The notes under the pieces are model-generated. The model was given only the letters and a program-made list of their open reading frames with translations, did no database searches and had not been told where the DNA came from. Both the position numbers and the translations under genes were made by a program. Shown piece by piece: positions 42,973 through 51,625 of a DNA stretch of 64,000 bases (position 1 is the stretch's first letter; each line of letters opens with the position of its first letter). This stretch comes from Flexithrix dorotheae DSM 6795 (lineage in GTDB: Bacteria > Bacteroidota > Bacteroidia > Cytophagales > Flammeovirgaceae): NCBI RefSeq assembly GCF_000379765.1, contig NZ_KB903520.1, forward strand, positions 62,001-126,000, written 5' to 3'.

Positions 42973-43752
42973 TTGAATAAAGTGAATAGAATAGATCAGG
43001 TTTTTCAGGAAAAGAAGAATATACTTAATATTTATTTTACTGCAGGCTATCCCAAATTAGGTGATACCGTGAAAATAATTAAGGCGCTGGAAAAGGGAGG
43101 GGCTGATTTAATAGAAATTGGAATGCCTTATTCCGACCCCGTGGCTGATGGACCCACCATTCAGGAAAGTAATATGGAGGCTTTGGAAAATGGCATGACA
43201 ATCACCAAATTGTTTGAACAATTAGAAGGTATTAGAGATCATACCAATATTCCAATCATCCTGATGGGGTACATCAATCCGGTCATTCAATATGGAGTAG
43301 AGCGGTTTGTAGAAAAATGTAAGGCTATTGGCATTGATGGGACAATTTTGCCTGATTTGCCTTTACCAGACTTTAAGCGGGAATATAAAGCATTATTCGA
43401 TAAAGCTGGTTTGTATAATATATTCCTTATTTCGCCTCAAACTTCTGAGGAGCGGATTAAGCAAATAGACGAAGCTTCAAACGGTTTTATTTACATGGTT
43501 TCCAGCAATAGTATTACAGGAGCAAAAGATAAAATCCAGGAGGGGCAAGTAGAATATTATGAGCGGGTGAAATCTTATAATCTAAGAAATAAAAAATTAA
43601 TTGGTTTTGGGATTTCCAATAATGAAACTTTTACAAATGCCTGTGCTTATGCGGAAGGAGCTATAATAGGAAGTGCATTTATTAAATTGTTATCTCAATC
43701 GGATAATTTAGATAAGGATATTGCTGAATTTGTGAAATCTGTGAAAGGTTAA
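42973..43752 (+). CDS. trpA: Tryptophan synthase alpha chain
   Basis: A 259-residue TIM barrel that cleaves indole-3-glycerol phosphate to indole, for transfer to TrpB. Catalytic Glu and Asp are in IEIGMPYSDPVADGP, with ILMGYINP, GTILPDLPLPDF, LISPQTSEERI and the phosphate loop GFGIS and GAIIGSAFIK. Start is TTG 42973 or possibly GTG 42982; no ATG is close. The gene lies alone: trpB and the other trp genes are not in the window, unlike in most genomes, so it is separated from its partner. Confidence 0.93.
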   Translation: MNKVNRIDQVFQEKKNILNIYFTAGYPKLGDTVKIIKALEKGGADLIEIGMPYSDPVADGPTIQESNMEALENGMTITKLFEQLEGIRDHTNIPIILMGYINPVIQYGVERFVEKCKAIGIDGTILPDLPLPDFKREYKALFDKAGLYNIFLISPQTSEERIKQIDEASNGFIYMVSSNSITGAKDKIQEGQVEYYERVKSYNLRNKKLIGFGISNNETFTNACAYAEGAIIGSAFIKLLSQSDNLDKDIAEFVKSVKG

Positions 43753-43778
43753 AACATTAAATTCTGGAGGTACATCTG

Positions 43779-43816
43779 AAAAAAGCCTGTGAAAATTTTA
43801 TGTCACAGGCTTTTTG
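43779..43816. terminator. Bidirectional terminator between trpA and arginine deiminase genes
   Basis: AAAAAGCCTGTGA pairs with TCACAGGCTTTTT around about ten bases, A- and T-runs on the two sides. Confidence 0.92.
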
Positions 43817-43826
43817 TTTTCATATG

Positions 43827-45272
43827 TTAAACAATTGGGTCCCTGAGTAACGGCATGCTCAGGCAATGTGAACCACCTCTGGCTCGGGAAAGCTCTCCTG
43901 AGGGAAGCAAAATAAGGGTATTCCTGATTTCTTCAGGATTTGTTTCATTTTTTTCAAATTGATTTAACAATTCGTTGGCATGTACAACATTAAACCCCTT
44001 TCGTTTAAAACCCTCTGCCGTTTTATCATTTCTATCGTAGGCAATTACTACGCCTTCCTTAAGTGCCAAAACATTACAGGAATCTGTCCACTGTTCTCTT
44101 TGGCCAAAAGGAAAAACACCATCTCCGGAGTAAATAAATTCGGTTGGTTCTTCACTTTTCAAATCTTTCCGGCTGATGTCATCTAATAAGTCTTCCAGAT
44201 AATCAAACTTAACAGGCTGGTCTACTTTCCCTTTTTGAAACTGGGTAATATTCAGAGTGAATTTTTCGGTAGGTTCGCCCAGTTCGGGAATTAAATCCTT
44301 AGTATCATAATCGGTACCTTGTTTGGAAAAAGGGGCATGGATAACCCACAAGTTTCTTTTTACCTGGGTAAATGTGGTATCGATATGCATAAAAGCCCTT
44401 TTGTTGGGAATTTGTACAACAGACACTTTATCCACCACATTTCTGGAGAATAATTTTTGAATTACTACACTTGCCGCATGAAGAGAGGTTCTTTCACTGC
44501 AACCTATAAGCAAATGATTTGGAGCCACTGTCATGACATCACCACCCTCTATTGTTACGTTCTTGTATTTTTTTTCATTATCATCATAAAGGAAATAATC
44601 TTCCTTATTGGTGATTTCAATAATCTTATCCCTATAGTTTTCAAACATTTTATGGTTGAACATGATGTATGCCGTCAGAATAGCTTCTCTTGACCGGGCC
44701 TGGGTAGCAGGTCTGGTAAGCATAATATGATCATTCACCACAACAGCTATATCCCTTGTGAAAATAAAATTCGGGATAGGTGGGAAAATCATTTTTTGGG
44801 TAGGAAGAATTCCGGATATTAAAGTTCTGGCTAAATCATGATTGCTGAGATGAAATAAACTTTCCTGAGTAGAGTAGGAGGTGCCTTCAAATGAACAGAT
44901 GGAGGCCACAAGTTTATTTTTAACCTCAATATTTTCAAGTATTTCAGCTAATAAAGATTGAGGATCTATTACTTTGTCCGATTTGAAATAATTGGTTTTG
45001 TCGGGTTTGTAGAAATCCCGGTTTTGGTCAGGATGATCAATATCTTTAATTTTTCCTTTTACCTTTTCCGGGTCAAGGAAATAAAGCAAAATTTTGGTGT
45101 AAAGATCATACTCCTTGCTTCTCATGGTATCCAAATGGATAATATCTTCAAAAAGCCAATCCTGAGCCTTACTTGGAATTACTTTTCCAATTCCTGCATC
45201 CGGACTATGGATAAGCAATTTCCTTAAAGTTCCGACTTCAGAACTTACATGGATATTGTTCGGTGTTGACAT
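43827..45272 (-). CDS. Arginine deiminase-family protein
   Basis: A 481-residue amidinotransferase-fold enzyme, most similar to arginine deiminase (ArcA), which converts arginine to citrulline and ammonia. Seen motifs are GTLRKLLIHSPD near the start, PNFIFTRDIAVVVND, EGGDVMTVAPNHLLIGCSERT, MHIDTTFTQ and the nucleophile Cys470 in ARGGSHCLSMPL. It is longer than classic ArcA (about 410 residues) because of inserts at 70-100 and 340-380. No carbamate kinase or ornithine transcarbamylase is nearby, so energy-yielding arginine fermentation is not implied. It follows the Nudix regulator gene by 41 bases on the same strand. Confidence 0.85.
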   Translation of the reverse strand: MSTPNNIHVSSEVGTLRKLLIHSPDAGIGKVIPSKAQDWLFEDIIHLDTMRSKEYDLYTKILLYFLDPEKVKGKIKDIDHPDQNRDFYKPDKTNYFKSDKVIDPQSLLAEILENIEVKNKLVASICSFEGTSYSTQESLFHLSNHDLARTLISGILPTQKMIFPPIPNFIFTRDIAVVVNDHIMLTRPATQARSREAILTAYIMFNHKMFENYRDKIIEITNKEDYFLYDDNEKKYKNVTIEGGDVMTVAPNHLLIGCSERTSLHAASVVIQKLFSRNVVDKVSVVQIPNKRAFMHIDTTFTQVKRNLWVIHAPFSKQGTDYDTKDLIPELGEPTEKFTLNITQFQKGKVDQPVKFDYLEDLLDDISRKDLKSEEPTEFIYSGDGVFPFGQREQWTDSCNVLALKEGVVIAYDRNDKTAEGFKRKGFNVVHANELLNQFEKNETNPEEIRNTLILLPSGELSRARGGSHCLSMPLLRDPIV

Positions 45273-45313
45273 GTGTAGTTATTTTTATTGGTTGTTTATT
45301 TTATAAATTCATC

Positions 45314-46003
45314 TCATAATTTAAAATCAAAACCCTGTTCACTCAGCTCATCATATTTTTGCTTGTTGAATTTATAGTAATAAGCCCCTTTTTTGGAGAA
45401 TCCTTTTTGCTTTTCATCCAGTCGGTCGATAAACCCCATTGAGAGAATTTTTTTAGAAAAGTTTCTTCTATCGTAGTTTTTTTGCTGGATGGCCTCATAT
45501 AAAGCCTGGAGTTCGGGAATGGTGAATTTTTCCGGGAGCAATTCAAAGCCTATTGGTTTGTACCTGGTGCTCCACTGTAGCTTTTTAAAAGCATTTTCCA
45601 CCATTTTGTTATGATCGAAAATTAAATTTGGAATTTCATTTACAGAAATCCATTTAGCTCCATGTTCTTCAATAAGCTTATTATCAAATTCATTTATTCT
45701 AATTAAAGCATAATAGGCCACTGAGATTACTCTTTCACCCGGATCACGATCTGGCTGGCTAAATCCATAAACCTGCTCCATATATATTTTTGATAAACCG
45801 GTTAGATTATCAAGAATCCTTTTCGCAGCGTTATCCAGGGTCTCTTTTTCGCTTAAAAATCCACCCATTAATGACCATTTGCCTTTGGCTGGCTCAAAAT
45901 TTCTTTTAATTAAAAGAAGTTTTAATTCACCGTTTTCAAACCCAAAAATGATACAGTCAACTGCAATAAGAAATCTGTCCTTCTTTCGATAATAAGCAAC
46001 CAT
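45314..46003 (-). CDS. NrtR-like transcriptional regulator with degenerate Nudix domain
   Basis: A 229-residue protein with an N-terminal Nudix fold and a C-terminal winged helix. The Nudix box GGFLSEKETLDNAAKRILDNLTGL keeps the first Gly and Glu but not the REUXEE catalytic glutamates, so hydrolysis is probably lost and the domain acts as a ligand sensor, as in NrtR/AraR regulators. The C-terminal TIPELQALYEAIQQKNYDRRNFSKKI is the DNA-binding part. It lies directly upstream of the arginine deiminase gene; control of that gene is the simplest reading. The start at 46003 (MVAYYRKK) is preferred. Confidence 0.85.
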   Translation of the reverse strand: MVAYYRKKDRFLIAVDCIIFGFENGELKLLLIKRNFEPAKGKWSLMGGFLSEKETLDNAAKRILDNLTGLSKIYMEQVYGFSQPDRDPGERVISVAYYALIRINEFDNKLIEEHGAKWISVNEIPNLIFDHNKMVENAFKKLQWSTRYKPIGFELLPEKFTIPELQALYEAIQQKNYDRRNFSKKILSMGFIDRLDEKQKGFSKKGAYYYKFNKQKYDELSEQGFDFKL

Positions 46004-46009
46004 TAGCAA

Positions 46010-46316
46010 CTGGCAAAAAATGATAGTAATTAAAAGATCATTTAAGAAAGTGTGTGCTACAACTTCCTGAGAGCATGTTTAAATTTTAACTATTTCGCTT
46101 CAAACGTCCAATTATAGAACCTCACTTCAAAATAAAATTTCCGAATAGTACTGCTATTGAAAAAAATCTTAATTCGTGAGAACCCAAAAATGATCATTTT
46201 CGCCTGAAAGCCTAAATTTTAAACAGGCTCTAAGCTTCAAATATCAGGTTTTTACCAAGGAAGGCCAATAATTCAGGGAAATTTTCCGGAATTGAATTTT
46301 CTGTCAGATGAAAGAA
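46010..46316. other. Intergenic region containing a short inverted-repeat element
   Basis: Between two leftward genes. It is occupied mainly by a 160-bp element with terminal inverted repeats. No coding frame is credible. Confidence 0.6.
46071..46230. repeat. MITE-like element with 20-bp terminal inverted repeats
   Basis: The left end GAGCATGTTTAAATTTTAAC and the inverted right end GAGCCTGTTTAAAATTTAGG match at 16 of 20 positions. The ends resemble GAGnCTGTTTAAA tips seen in IS5-related elements. The interior is 120 bases with no reading frame. I see no clear target-site duplication, so insertion is inferred, not shown. Confidence 0.5.
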
Positions 46317-47252
46317 TTATTTTTTAATGATGATGTCGATATTACTGGTTTGGAAATTTGTACTTCTGGCTTTGTTTTTATTAAGCCATTGATGGAATTT
46401 TTCAGGTGCTATTGTTTTGATTCCCCCAGCGGCCTGATTAATTTCCAAAACAGGTTTGTTATATGGTTCTGGGGAAAAGACTACAAAAATCCTGTTAAAC
46501 AATTGTTCTTTTGTAGTGTAAGCGGAGATAGGATCCAAAATACTTCTGCTTACATCCGGAAATAAAGCCTTATGATGTTGTTCAGAAAAAAGAACATAAT
46601 TCAAATCAGCTTTTACAGGAACAGCACTTTCATATTCACCGCTCATTTTGCTGTAGGGAAATAACCTGTAAATAATATCATCTTCATTATCTTGCATATA
46701 TACACTCAGATAGCCCTGCACAGGAGTCTGGAAATTGAGATATACCCTTTCATTGTTTTGGTAAACTTCGGTATTACATGCTCCGGGATTAGTACAATTC
46801 ATGGTTGCAACTTCATAGGCAACATCTGCCTCCTTCATTTCCCTGGCTTTCCCTTCAATTTCACAGAGTATCCATAATTCCTGTTTCATTCCTGTTGGGT
46901 TTTGCCGATCTCTTAAAAACCACTCCAATTTAGTTACATTTTCTTCTACAAACTCTCCTCTTACCATTGAATTGGCGATTACATTCATTTGGGTATTCGT
47001 AGAGGAACGTTCTCCGGTATTCACATTTTCAATATAGGTATTAGTCCCTTGTACGATTACTTTTCCGAAAGTTTTTTCAAGTGCATCTATTTTTGCAAGA
47101 TCGATCACTCTCTGTTTAATTTCACCGATGCAGTATGAATCCTCCACTCTGATTTCAGCCTTACCAGCTACTTTTTCAGTTTTCGGCTTTTTTTGGGCAT
47201 TTACTATTGAAACAGCTGATAATATGAAGATAATGATTAAAGTTGTTTTCAT
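46317..47252 (-). CDS. Exported DUF4384 protein of the LPP20/CsgG cluster
   Basis: A 311-residue protein starting at ATG 47252 with a Sec signal (TLIIIFILSAVSIVNA). Residues 25-155 have the LPP20-like pattern: an early IRVEDSYCIGEIKQRVIDLA, then RDRQNPTGMKQELWILCEIEG. Residues 180-255 match DUF4384, with VYLNFQTPVQGYLSVYMQDN and IIYRLFPYS. DUF4384 occurs in surface or regulatory proteins of unknown activity. A terminator at 47336-47380 separates it from the preceding genes, so it may be read separately. Four Cys residues (the CIGE, ILCEIEG and TMNCTNPGACNTE region) are unusual for the cluster. Confidence 0.75.
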   Translation of the reverse strand: MKTTLIIIFILSAVSIVNAQKKPKTEKVAGKAEIRVEDSYCIGEIKQRVIDLAKIDALEKTFGKVIVQGTNTYIENVNTGERSSTNTQMNVIANSMVRGEFVEENVTKLEWFLRDRQNPTGMKQELWILCEIEGKAREMKEADVAYEVATMNCTNPGACNTEVYQNNERVYLNFQTPVQGYLSVYMQDNEDDIIYRLFPYSKMSGEYESAVPVKADLNYVLFSEQHHKALFPDVSRSILDPISAYTTKEQLFNRIFVVFSPEPYNKPVLEINQAAGGIKTIAPEKFHQWLNKNKARSTNFQTSNIDIIIKK

Positions 47253-47335
47253 TTTTAAAGTAGGTTCCTGAAATGTGTATTTGCAGCGTAATGGGTAAAA
47301 ATGATACATGTTATGAATGAAATTGCTCATCCAAA

Positions 47336-47380
47336 TTTAAACAAAAAGAGGTTAGGACTTTTGAATTTCCCAACCTCTTT
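47336..47380 (-). terminator. Terminator downstream of the 213-residue gene
   Basis: AAAGAGGTT (47345-47353) pairs with AACCTCTTT (47372-47380). Reading leftward, the stem is followed by TTTTTGTTT. It closes the transcript running from 53.2 kb. Confidence 0.85.
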
Positions 47381-47403
47381 AACGAATTCCTTACTCTAAA
47401 AGA

Positions 47404-48045
47404 TTATTTTAAATCAAGGATATTATCTAATTTTTCGTGGATAATATTAGTTTCCTCTTCAAGCTTATTTCTGATTACCTTTTTGGCACCGGTCATAGCC
47501 TGATCATAATTGTAGAAGATTTTTAATTGAACTTCTACATTTTTGCTTCCTACATCTCTGTACACTTTGTATACAGGATCAATGTTACCAATTGTATTTT
47601 TAATCATGTTTTTAGAACCGGCAACAACCTTGGTTACAGAAGCAGCTTCTTCTCTTGATAACTGCTGGTTAGCAACCGATGCTTCAATAAGGGCAGCTAC
47701 CTGAGTTTCTAACTGACCAGCAATATTTAATTTTGCCAATTCTAATGCTTGTAAATCAGCAGCAGACTTTGATTCTGCCACAGCATTTCCGTCAGCATCA
47801 ATAAATTTTTTATTGCCTTGTTCGTTGGTCGCCAGTAGCATTGACCAGGATCTCTCCAATGCTTTTTCCATTGGAAGTGAACCAGGAGCCACAGCCCACC
47901 CTTCTTTCTTCATCTTTTTTGCCTGTTTCTTGGCAGATTTTATTGCTTTTAAATCTTTTTTCTTTAAGTCAGATTGTGCAAAAGAAATATTGACCGCAGA
48001 AACAGCTATTACTAAAGCAAATAATAAAATGAATTGTTTTTTCAT
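47404..48045 (-). CDS. Exported LPP20-like protein, 213 aa
   Basis: A secreted protein with a Sec signal (residues 1-23, ISFA-QSD). A Lys-rich segment follows (KKKDLKAIKSAKKQAKKMKK). Residues 100-195 follow the LPP20 pattern: a long helix ALELAKLNIAGQLETQVAALIE, then VYKVYRDVGSKNVEVQLKIFYNYDQA. No catalytic motif. It lies last in the transcribed block, 264 bases after the 599-residue gene; that gap contains an inverted repeat (AGCTTTTTTTAT/ATAAAAAAAAGCT) that might slow transcription. Confidence 0.7.
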   Translation of the reverse strand: MKKQFILLFALVIAVSAVNISFAQSDLKKKDLKAIKSAKKQAKKMKKEGWAVAPGSLPMEKALERSWSMLLATNEQGNKKFIDADGNAVAESKSAADLQALELAKLNIAGQLETQVAALIEASVANQQLSREEAASVTKVVAGSKNMIKNTIGNIDPVYKVYRDVGSKNVEVQLKIFYNYDQAMTGAKKVIRNKLEEETNIIHEKLDNILDLK

Positions 48046-48309
48046 CTCTAATTAATTTGATTGATAAATGGTATCTAGTAAAATTTAAAAATTAAATAAA
48101 ATGGGGTGATTCTAATTTGGTTTGTGAAAAGTAGTAATTTCCTTATCAAGTTAAAAAATAAATTTCAATAATGAAATTTAGTCTTATAACGGAAAGCTTT
48201 ACTTTAAAGTTTTTTCTGAGAATATTATTAAAATAGATTTTTAACAAAGCTTTTTTTATTTTAGAACGTTATACGAGGGCATTCCAATAAGGTTATAAAA
48301 AAAAGCTGA

Positions 48310-50109
48310 TTAAGACTTTTTTAACTCATTTAACATGTCCTTGCTGATCTGATCCGAGATCTTTTTTAAGGCCGCAATTCCCGCCCTGTCATAGTTTGCT
48401 CCACCTCCTTTCACATCTTTGAAAGATCCTTTATATTCCTCATTTCCAGTGGTTAAGTCGGTTACCGATACTGTGGCATCAGCGAAAGAAAAATAGATTC
48501 CATCATATGAAGATCCATTTCTGGCATTGGCCTGAATGTCAATTGCATAATCAGCTTTGGACATATCGTCTGTAAAGGCAAACCCATTGTCTGAAAGCAC
48601 CTGTTTAAGGGAAGGCTCCAAATAAGGTATAGTCAATTTTCGACCGCCATTTGTTTCATTAGAAGTAATGTACATTAATAATCCTGAAACATTCAGGAAT
48701 ATTTTGGTGGAAGGAATTCGGTGTTCCTGTACGACTTTCTGGTAATATCTGGAGGTAATGTCAATGCCCAAATAGGTGGCTACATCAAGCTCTGCCTGAA
48801 TGATTTGCATTTTCTTATCGGAAGTTATTTTTCCTGCGAAAAACCGACCTACACCATTTCTATCAGTTTTAGTGATGCCTATTTCTTTATCTCCTTCTCC
48901 CAAAAAGGAAAATTTGATGGGAAGGTTAGCTAACTGGTTTGTCGCAGAAGTTCCAGAAAATATGGCATTGATCACAATAGGAGATTTTAAATCCTGATTG
49001 ACTTTTCCCTCCATTTTGGTTTCCTGGGCTTTTAATTCCAGATAATCAATAAATTCGGCCTTTTTAATGCTTGAGGGAATATAATCTACTTTATTGGTTT
49101 CTACCCAGGAAAATGGCAAAATGCCTTCAGCACTGGCTATGGTTTTTCCCGATTTCACTTCTTTAAGATTGGAAATTACCTGAATATAATCAGCCTGTTC
49201 CCAATAAGTACCTGAAATGCTATAAACAGCCCCAGCTCCTCCAGGACTGATAATCTGGTATTTGGAAACATTCACAAGGTTTTGCTCAAACACTTTATCA
49301 AATACGCCTGAGAGTTCACTTTCCAGCTCTGTATCCTGATAGGTGATTGGATTTAAAACTATTGCTCCATCAAGTTTATCTGTTTGAAGGAATAATCCAT
49401 AAGCCATGAAGTAGCCCACATCATCCAAAGTAAGTTGCTTACTGTTGAGCAATTTGGATTTCCCTTCTTTTACTTTTAAGTCTAATTCATTTACCCGATT
49501 CGACTGGATAGCATTTTCTGAAGTTTCCTTGAGTGCCAATAAAATAAATTGTGCTTCTTCAATTTCAAGGAATAATGGATTACATTCGAAATATGCTTTT
49601 AGGGCAGCTTGTTTATCATCACCAGCTATAGCCTGTTCTGCAGCAGTAACTTTTTGATTAATCTTGTCAATGTTACTGGAAATGGTATTTTTATAATAAT
49701 CAATTACTTCACTGATACGGGCATAGGTAAAAGCATAGGCTTCTTTATTTTTTTTATCGTAGTAGGTTTCGTATTTAAGCCCAACAATATTGGCCTGTGC
49801 CAGTGAAACACTTGATTGCTTAAACTGTTCCAGGGTTTTACTGTTAATATTTTGAATATTAATTTCAGCCACACTTTTGATGGAAACCTGTATGGATTCA
49901 ATCAGTTGTTTTCGGGCGACCTCACTTAAAACATCAAATAGTTCTTTATTGCCATCGGCTACATTACCCTGGGAAGAAAAACCCGTTAAAAATAAATTTT
50001 CCGGATACGCACTTTTCCTTTTATAATAGTCAGTCCATTGGGGGGCCTGAGCCTGTGCCAATTGATGCATAAATAAAAAGGAAACCAGTAAAAGTATTAT
50101 CTTTTTCAT
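48310..50109 (-). CDS. Exported LPP20-like protein, 599 aa
   Basis: The Sec signal (residues 1-20, QLAQA-QAP) is followed by an LPP20-like region: APQWTDYYKRK, LTGFSSQGNVADG, KQLIESIQVSIKSVAEIN, ETYYDKKNKEAYAFTYARIS. This first 220 residues is paralogous to the gene at 51626. The second half has strand-rich segments (PIVINAIFSGTSATNQL, AELDVATYLGIDI) and a C-terminal domain from about 470 with DYAIDIQANARNGSSYDG and GGANYDRAGIAALKKISDQI, which recalls CsgG/LpoB-type folds. No enzyme motif is visible. It lies 73 bases after the CsgG lipoprotein gene. Confidence 0.7.
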   Translation of the reverse strand: MKKIILLLVSFLFMHQLAQAQAPQWTDYYKRKSAYPENLFLTGFSSQGNVADGNKELFDVLSEVARKQLIESIQVSIKSVAEINIQNINSKTLEQFKQSSVSLAQANIVGLKYETYYDKKNKEAYAFTYARISEVIDYYKNTISSNIDKINQKVTAAEQAIAGDDKQAALKAYFECNPLFLEIEEAQFILLALKETSENAIQSNRVNELDLKVKEGKSKLLNSKQLTLDDVGYFMAYGLFLQTDKLDGAIVLNPITYQDTELESELSGVFDKVFEQNLVNVSKYQIISPGGAGAVYSISGTYWEQADYIQVISNLKEVKSGKTIASAEGILPFSWVETNKVDYIPSSIKKAEFIDYLELKAQETKMEGKVNQDLKSPIVINAIFSGTSATNQLANLPIKFSFLGEGDKEIGITKTDRNGVGRFFAGKITSDKKMQIIQAELDVATYLGIDITSRYYQKVVQEHRIPSTKIFLNVSGLLMYITSNETNGGRKLTIPYLEPSLKQVLSDNGFAFTDDMSKADYAIDIQANARNGSSYDGIYFSFADATVSVTDLTTGNEEYKGSFKDVKGGGANYDRAGIAALKKISDQISKDMLNELKKS

Positions 50110-50182
50110 GGGTTTAGGTTTCTTGGTTTTCGTTTTTTTGAAATTAATTAGCCAATAGGGTTACTATTGGCTTTTTATATTC

Positions 50183-51514
50183 TTATCGGGTGTATTCTTT
50201 AATTTTATTGGCAAGGGAATTGGCAAGTTTATTACCCACTGCATTTACTCTTTCCCCATCTGAAAGTGCATTTTTCTCTTTTACACTTACCAGCCTTTTT
50301 TCAGAAGAGTTCAATGCTCTTTCATCTCCTCTGAATGTCGCCCATTCATGATAAAAGCTATACGATTCCTCAAAAGATTTGGTTTCCAGAAGTCTGGCGG
50401 TTTTTACTTCAAGAATTTTATAGGAACCACTCATTTTTGCTCCGGCAGTCTTGGTGTATTGGGTAATTACTGCACTCACTTCTTTGTCTCCGTAAACAGC
50501 CTCTTTTTTTCCTTCTGAGTTAGTTTTTTCTCCGGTTTTTACTTTAATGGTTCTTTTAATTGGCTTACTTTCGCTATTGATATCCTCTTTATCGGAAATA
50601 ATCTGGGTAATCCTTCCCGTAATCATTTCCTGAACACCTAAAATTTTACCTACTTCCACAAGCGTATTGTCATCTACAGCACCTGAAAGTGACAATTTTT
50701 GTTCTTTCATTACTACCTCCAGCTGTTCCCTGTCTACAATTTCCAAAAACTCCATGGCAGATTGATCTTCGAACATGATAGAAACAACTTTATCAGTAAT
50801 CATTTCCCCAATGGCTCCATAGTGGGTTCTGCCACTTTTGTTGTCAAAAGGAATAATGGCTATCCTGGTTGTACCAGCCTTTCTGGCTTCTTCATATTTA
50901 TCAGCGGCATCCCGGTAATTTGGTACATATCCCAATGCTCTTTTAAATTCTTTGGCACCCTCCTTATTATTGGGAATTCCCCCTGCTGCCATTAGGCTTA
51001 GTCCTTTTTGATAATGAAGTTCCGCTGCATCTTCTATACCTCTTTCAAGGTCATTTTTGGCCTCTGCCAACTGGTTATAATAATCATTATACTGGAAGGA
51101 AATACTTCTTCTTTTCATCTCAAATGCAGCAGGAGGGAGGTTTTTTATATCGTTGGTATAATTAATTAAAGTCTCATACCTGCTTACAATTTCCCGTCTT
51201 TCTTTTACAGTTTTATCATCATTAAAAGTTGAAGATTGAGCCTGCAGTCTTTTAATTTTATCCTCATAATCGTTAATAAATCTCGGGTAAGCCAATTCCA
51301 ATACTTCCTGAGCTTTCGTGTTTTTTTCGGGTTTTTCAAATAGAGAGTTTACGGCTTGCTTTACAGCTTCATCATATCTTCTGGATTCAAATGCATCTTC
51401 AGCCATTTTCCTGAATTTCCGGTGCTGTCCCACACAGCTTTGGAGGGAAAAAAGCATTAACATGAAGCCAAAAGTGATGATAGTAACTGGGTAACGTGAA
51501 TAATTAGATAACAT
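50183..51514 (-). CDS. CsgG-domain lipoprotein
   Basis: A 443-residue protein with lipobox LQSC (Cys27). Residues 30-212 are helical with TPR-like repeats (FRKMAEDAFESRRYDEAVKQA and GAKEFKRALGYVPNYRDAADKY). Residues 215-440 are a CsgG/HfaB domain: TRIAIIPFDNKSG, IVDREQLEVVMKEQKLSLSG, LVEVGKILGVQEMITGRI and a final ANSLANKIKEYT. CsgG itself forms an outer-membrane nonameric channel; here the channel-forming residues cannot be confirmed, and other CsgG-domain lipoproteins are structural. The gene sits between the two LPP20-like genes and is presumably translated with them. Confidence 0.85.
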   Translation of the reverse strand: MLSNYSRYPVTIITFGFMLMLFSLQSCVGQHRKFRKMAEDAFESRRYDEAVKQAVNSLFEKPEKNTKAQEVLELAYPRFINDYEDKIKRLQAQSSTFNDDKTVKERREIVSRYETLINYTNDIKNLPPAAFEMKRRSISFQYNDYYNQLAEAKNDLERGIEDAAELHYQKGLSLMAAGGIPNNKEGAKEFKRALGYVPNYRDAADKYEEARKAGTTRIAIIPFDNKSGRTHYGAIGEMITDKVVSIMFEDQSAMEFLEIVDREQLEVVMKEQKLSLSGAVDDNTLVEVGKILGVQEMITGRITQIISDKEDINSESKPIKRTIKVKTGEKTNSEGKKEAVYGDKEVSAVITQYTKTAGAKMSGSYKILEVKTARLLETKSFEESYSFYHEWATFRGDERALNSSEKRLVSVKEKNALSDGERVNAVGNKLANSLANKIKEYTR

Positions 51515-51625
51515 ACTTACTTTAAAGGTTAAAAATATATTATTGAAATATGTATTAGGTTTCTTTATTTAGAGATTAACAATTAAAAAACAGGTTTAGC
51601 ATAGTGAATTAAAAAAATGGCACAA

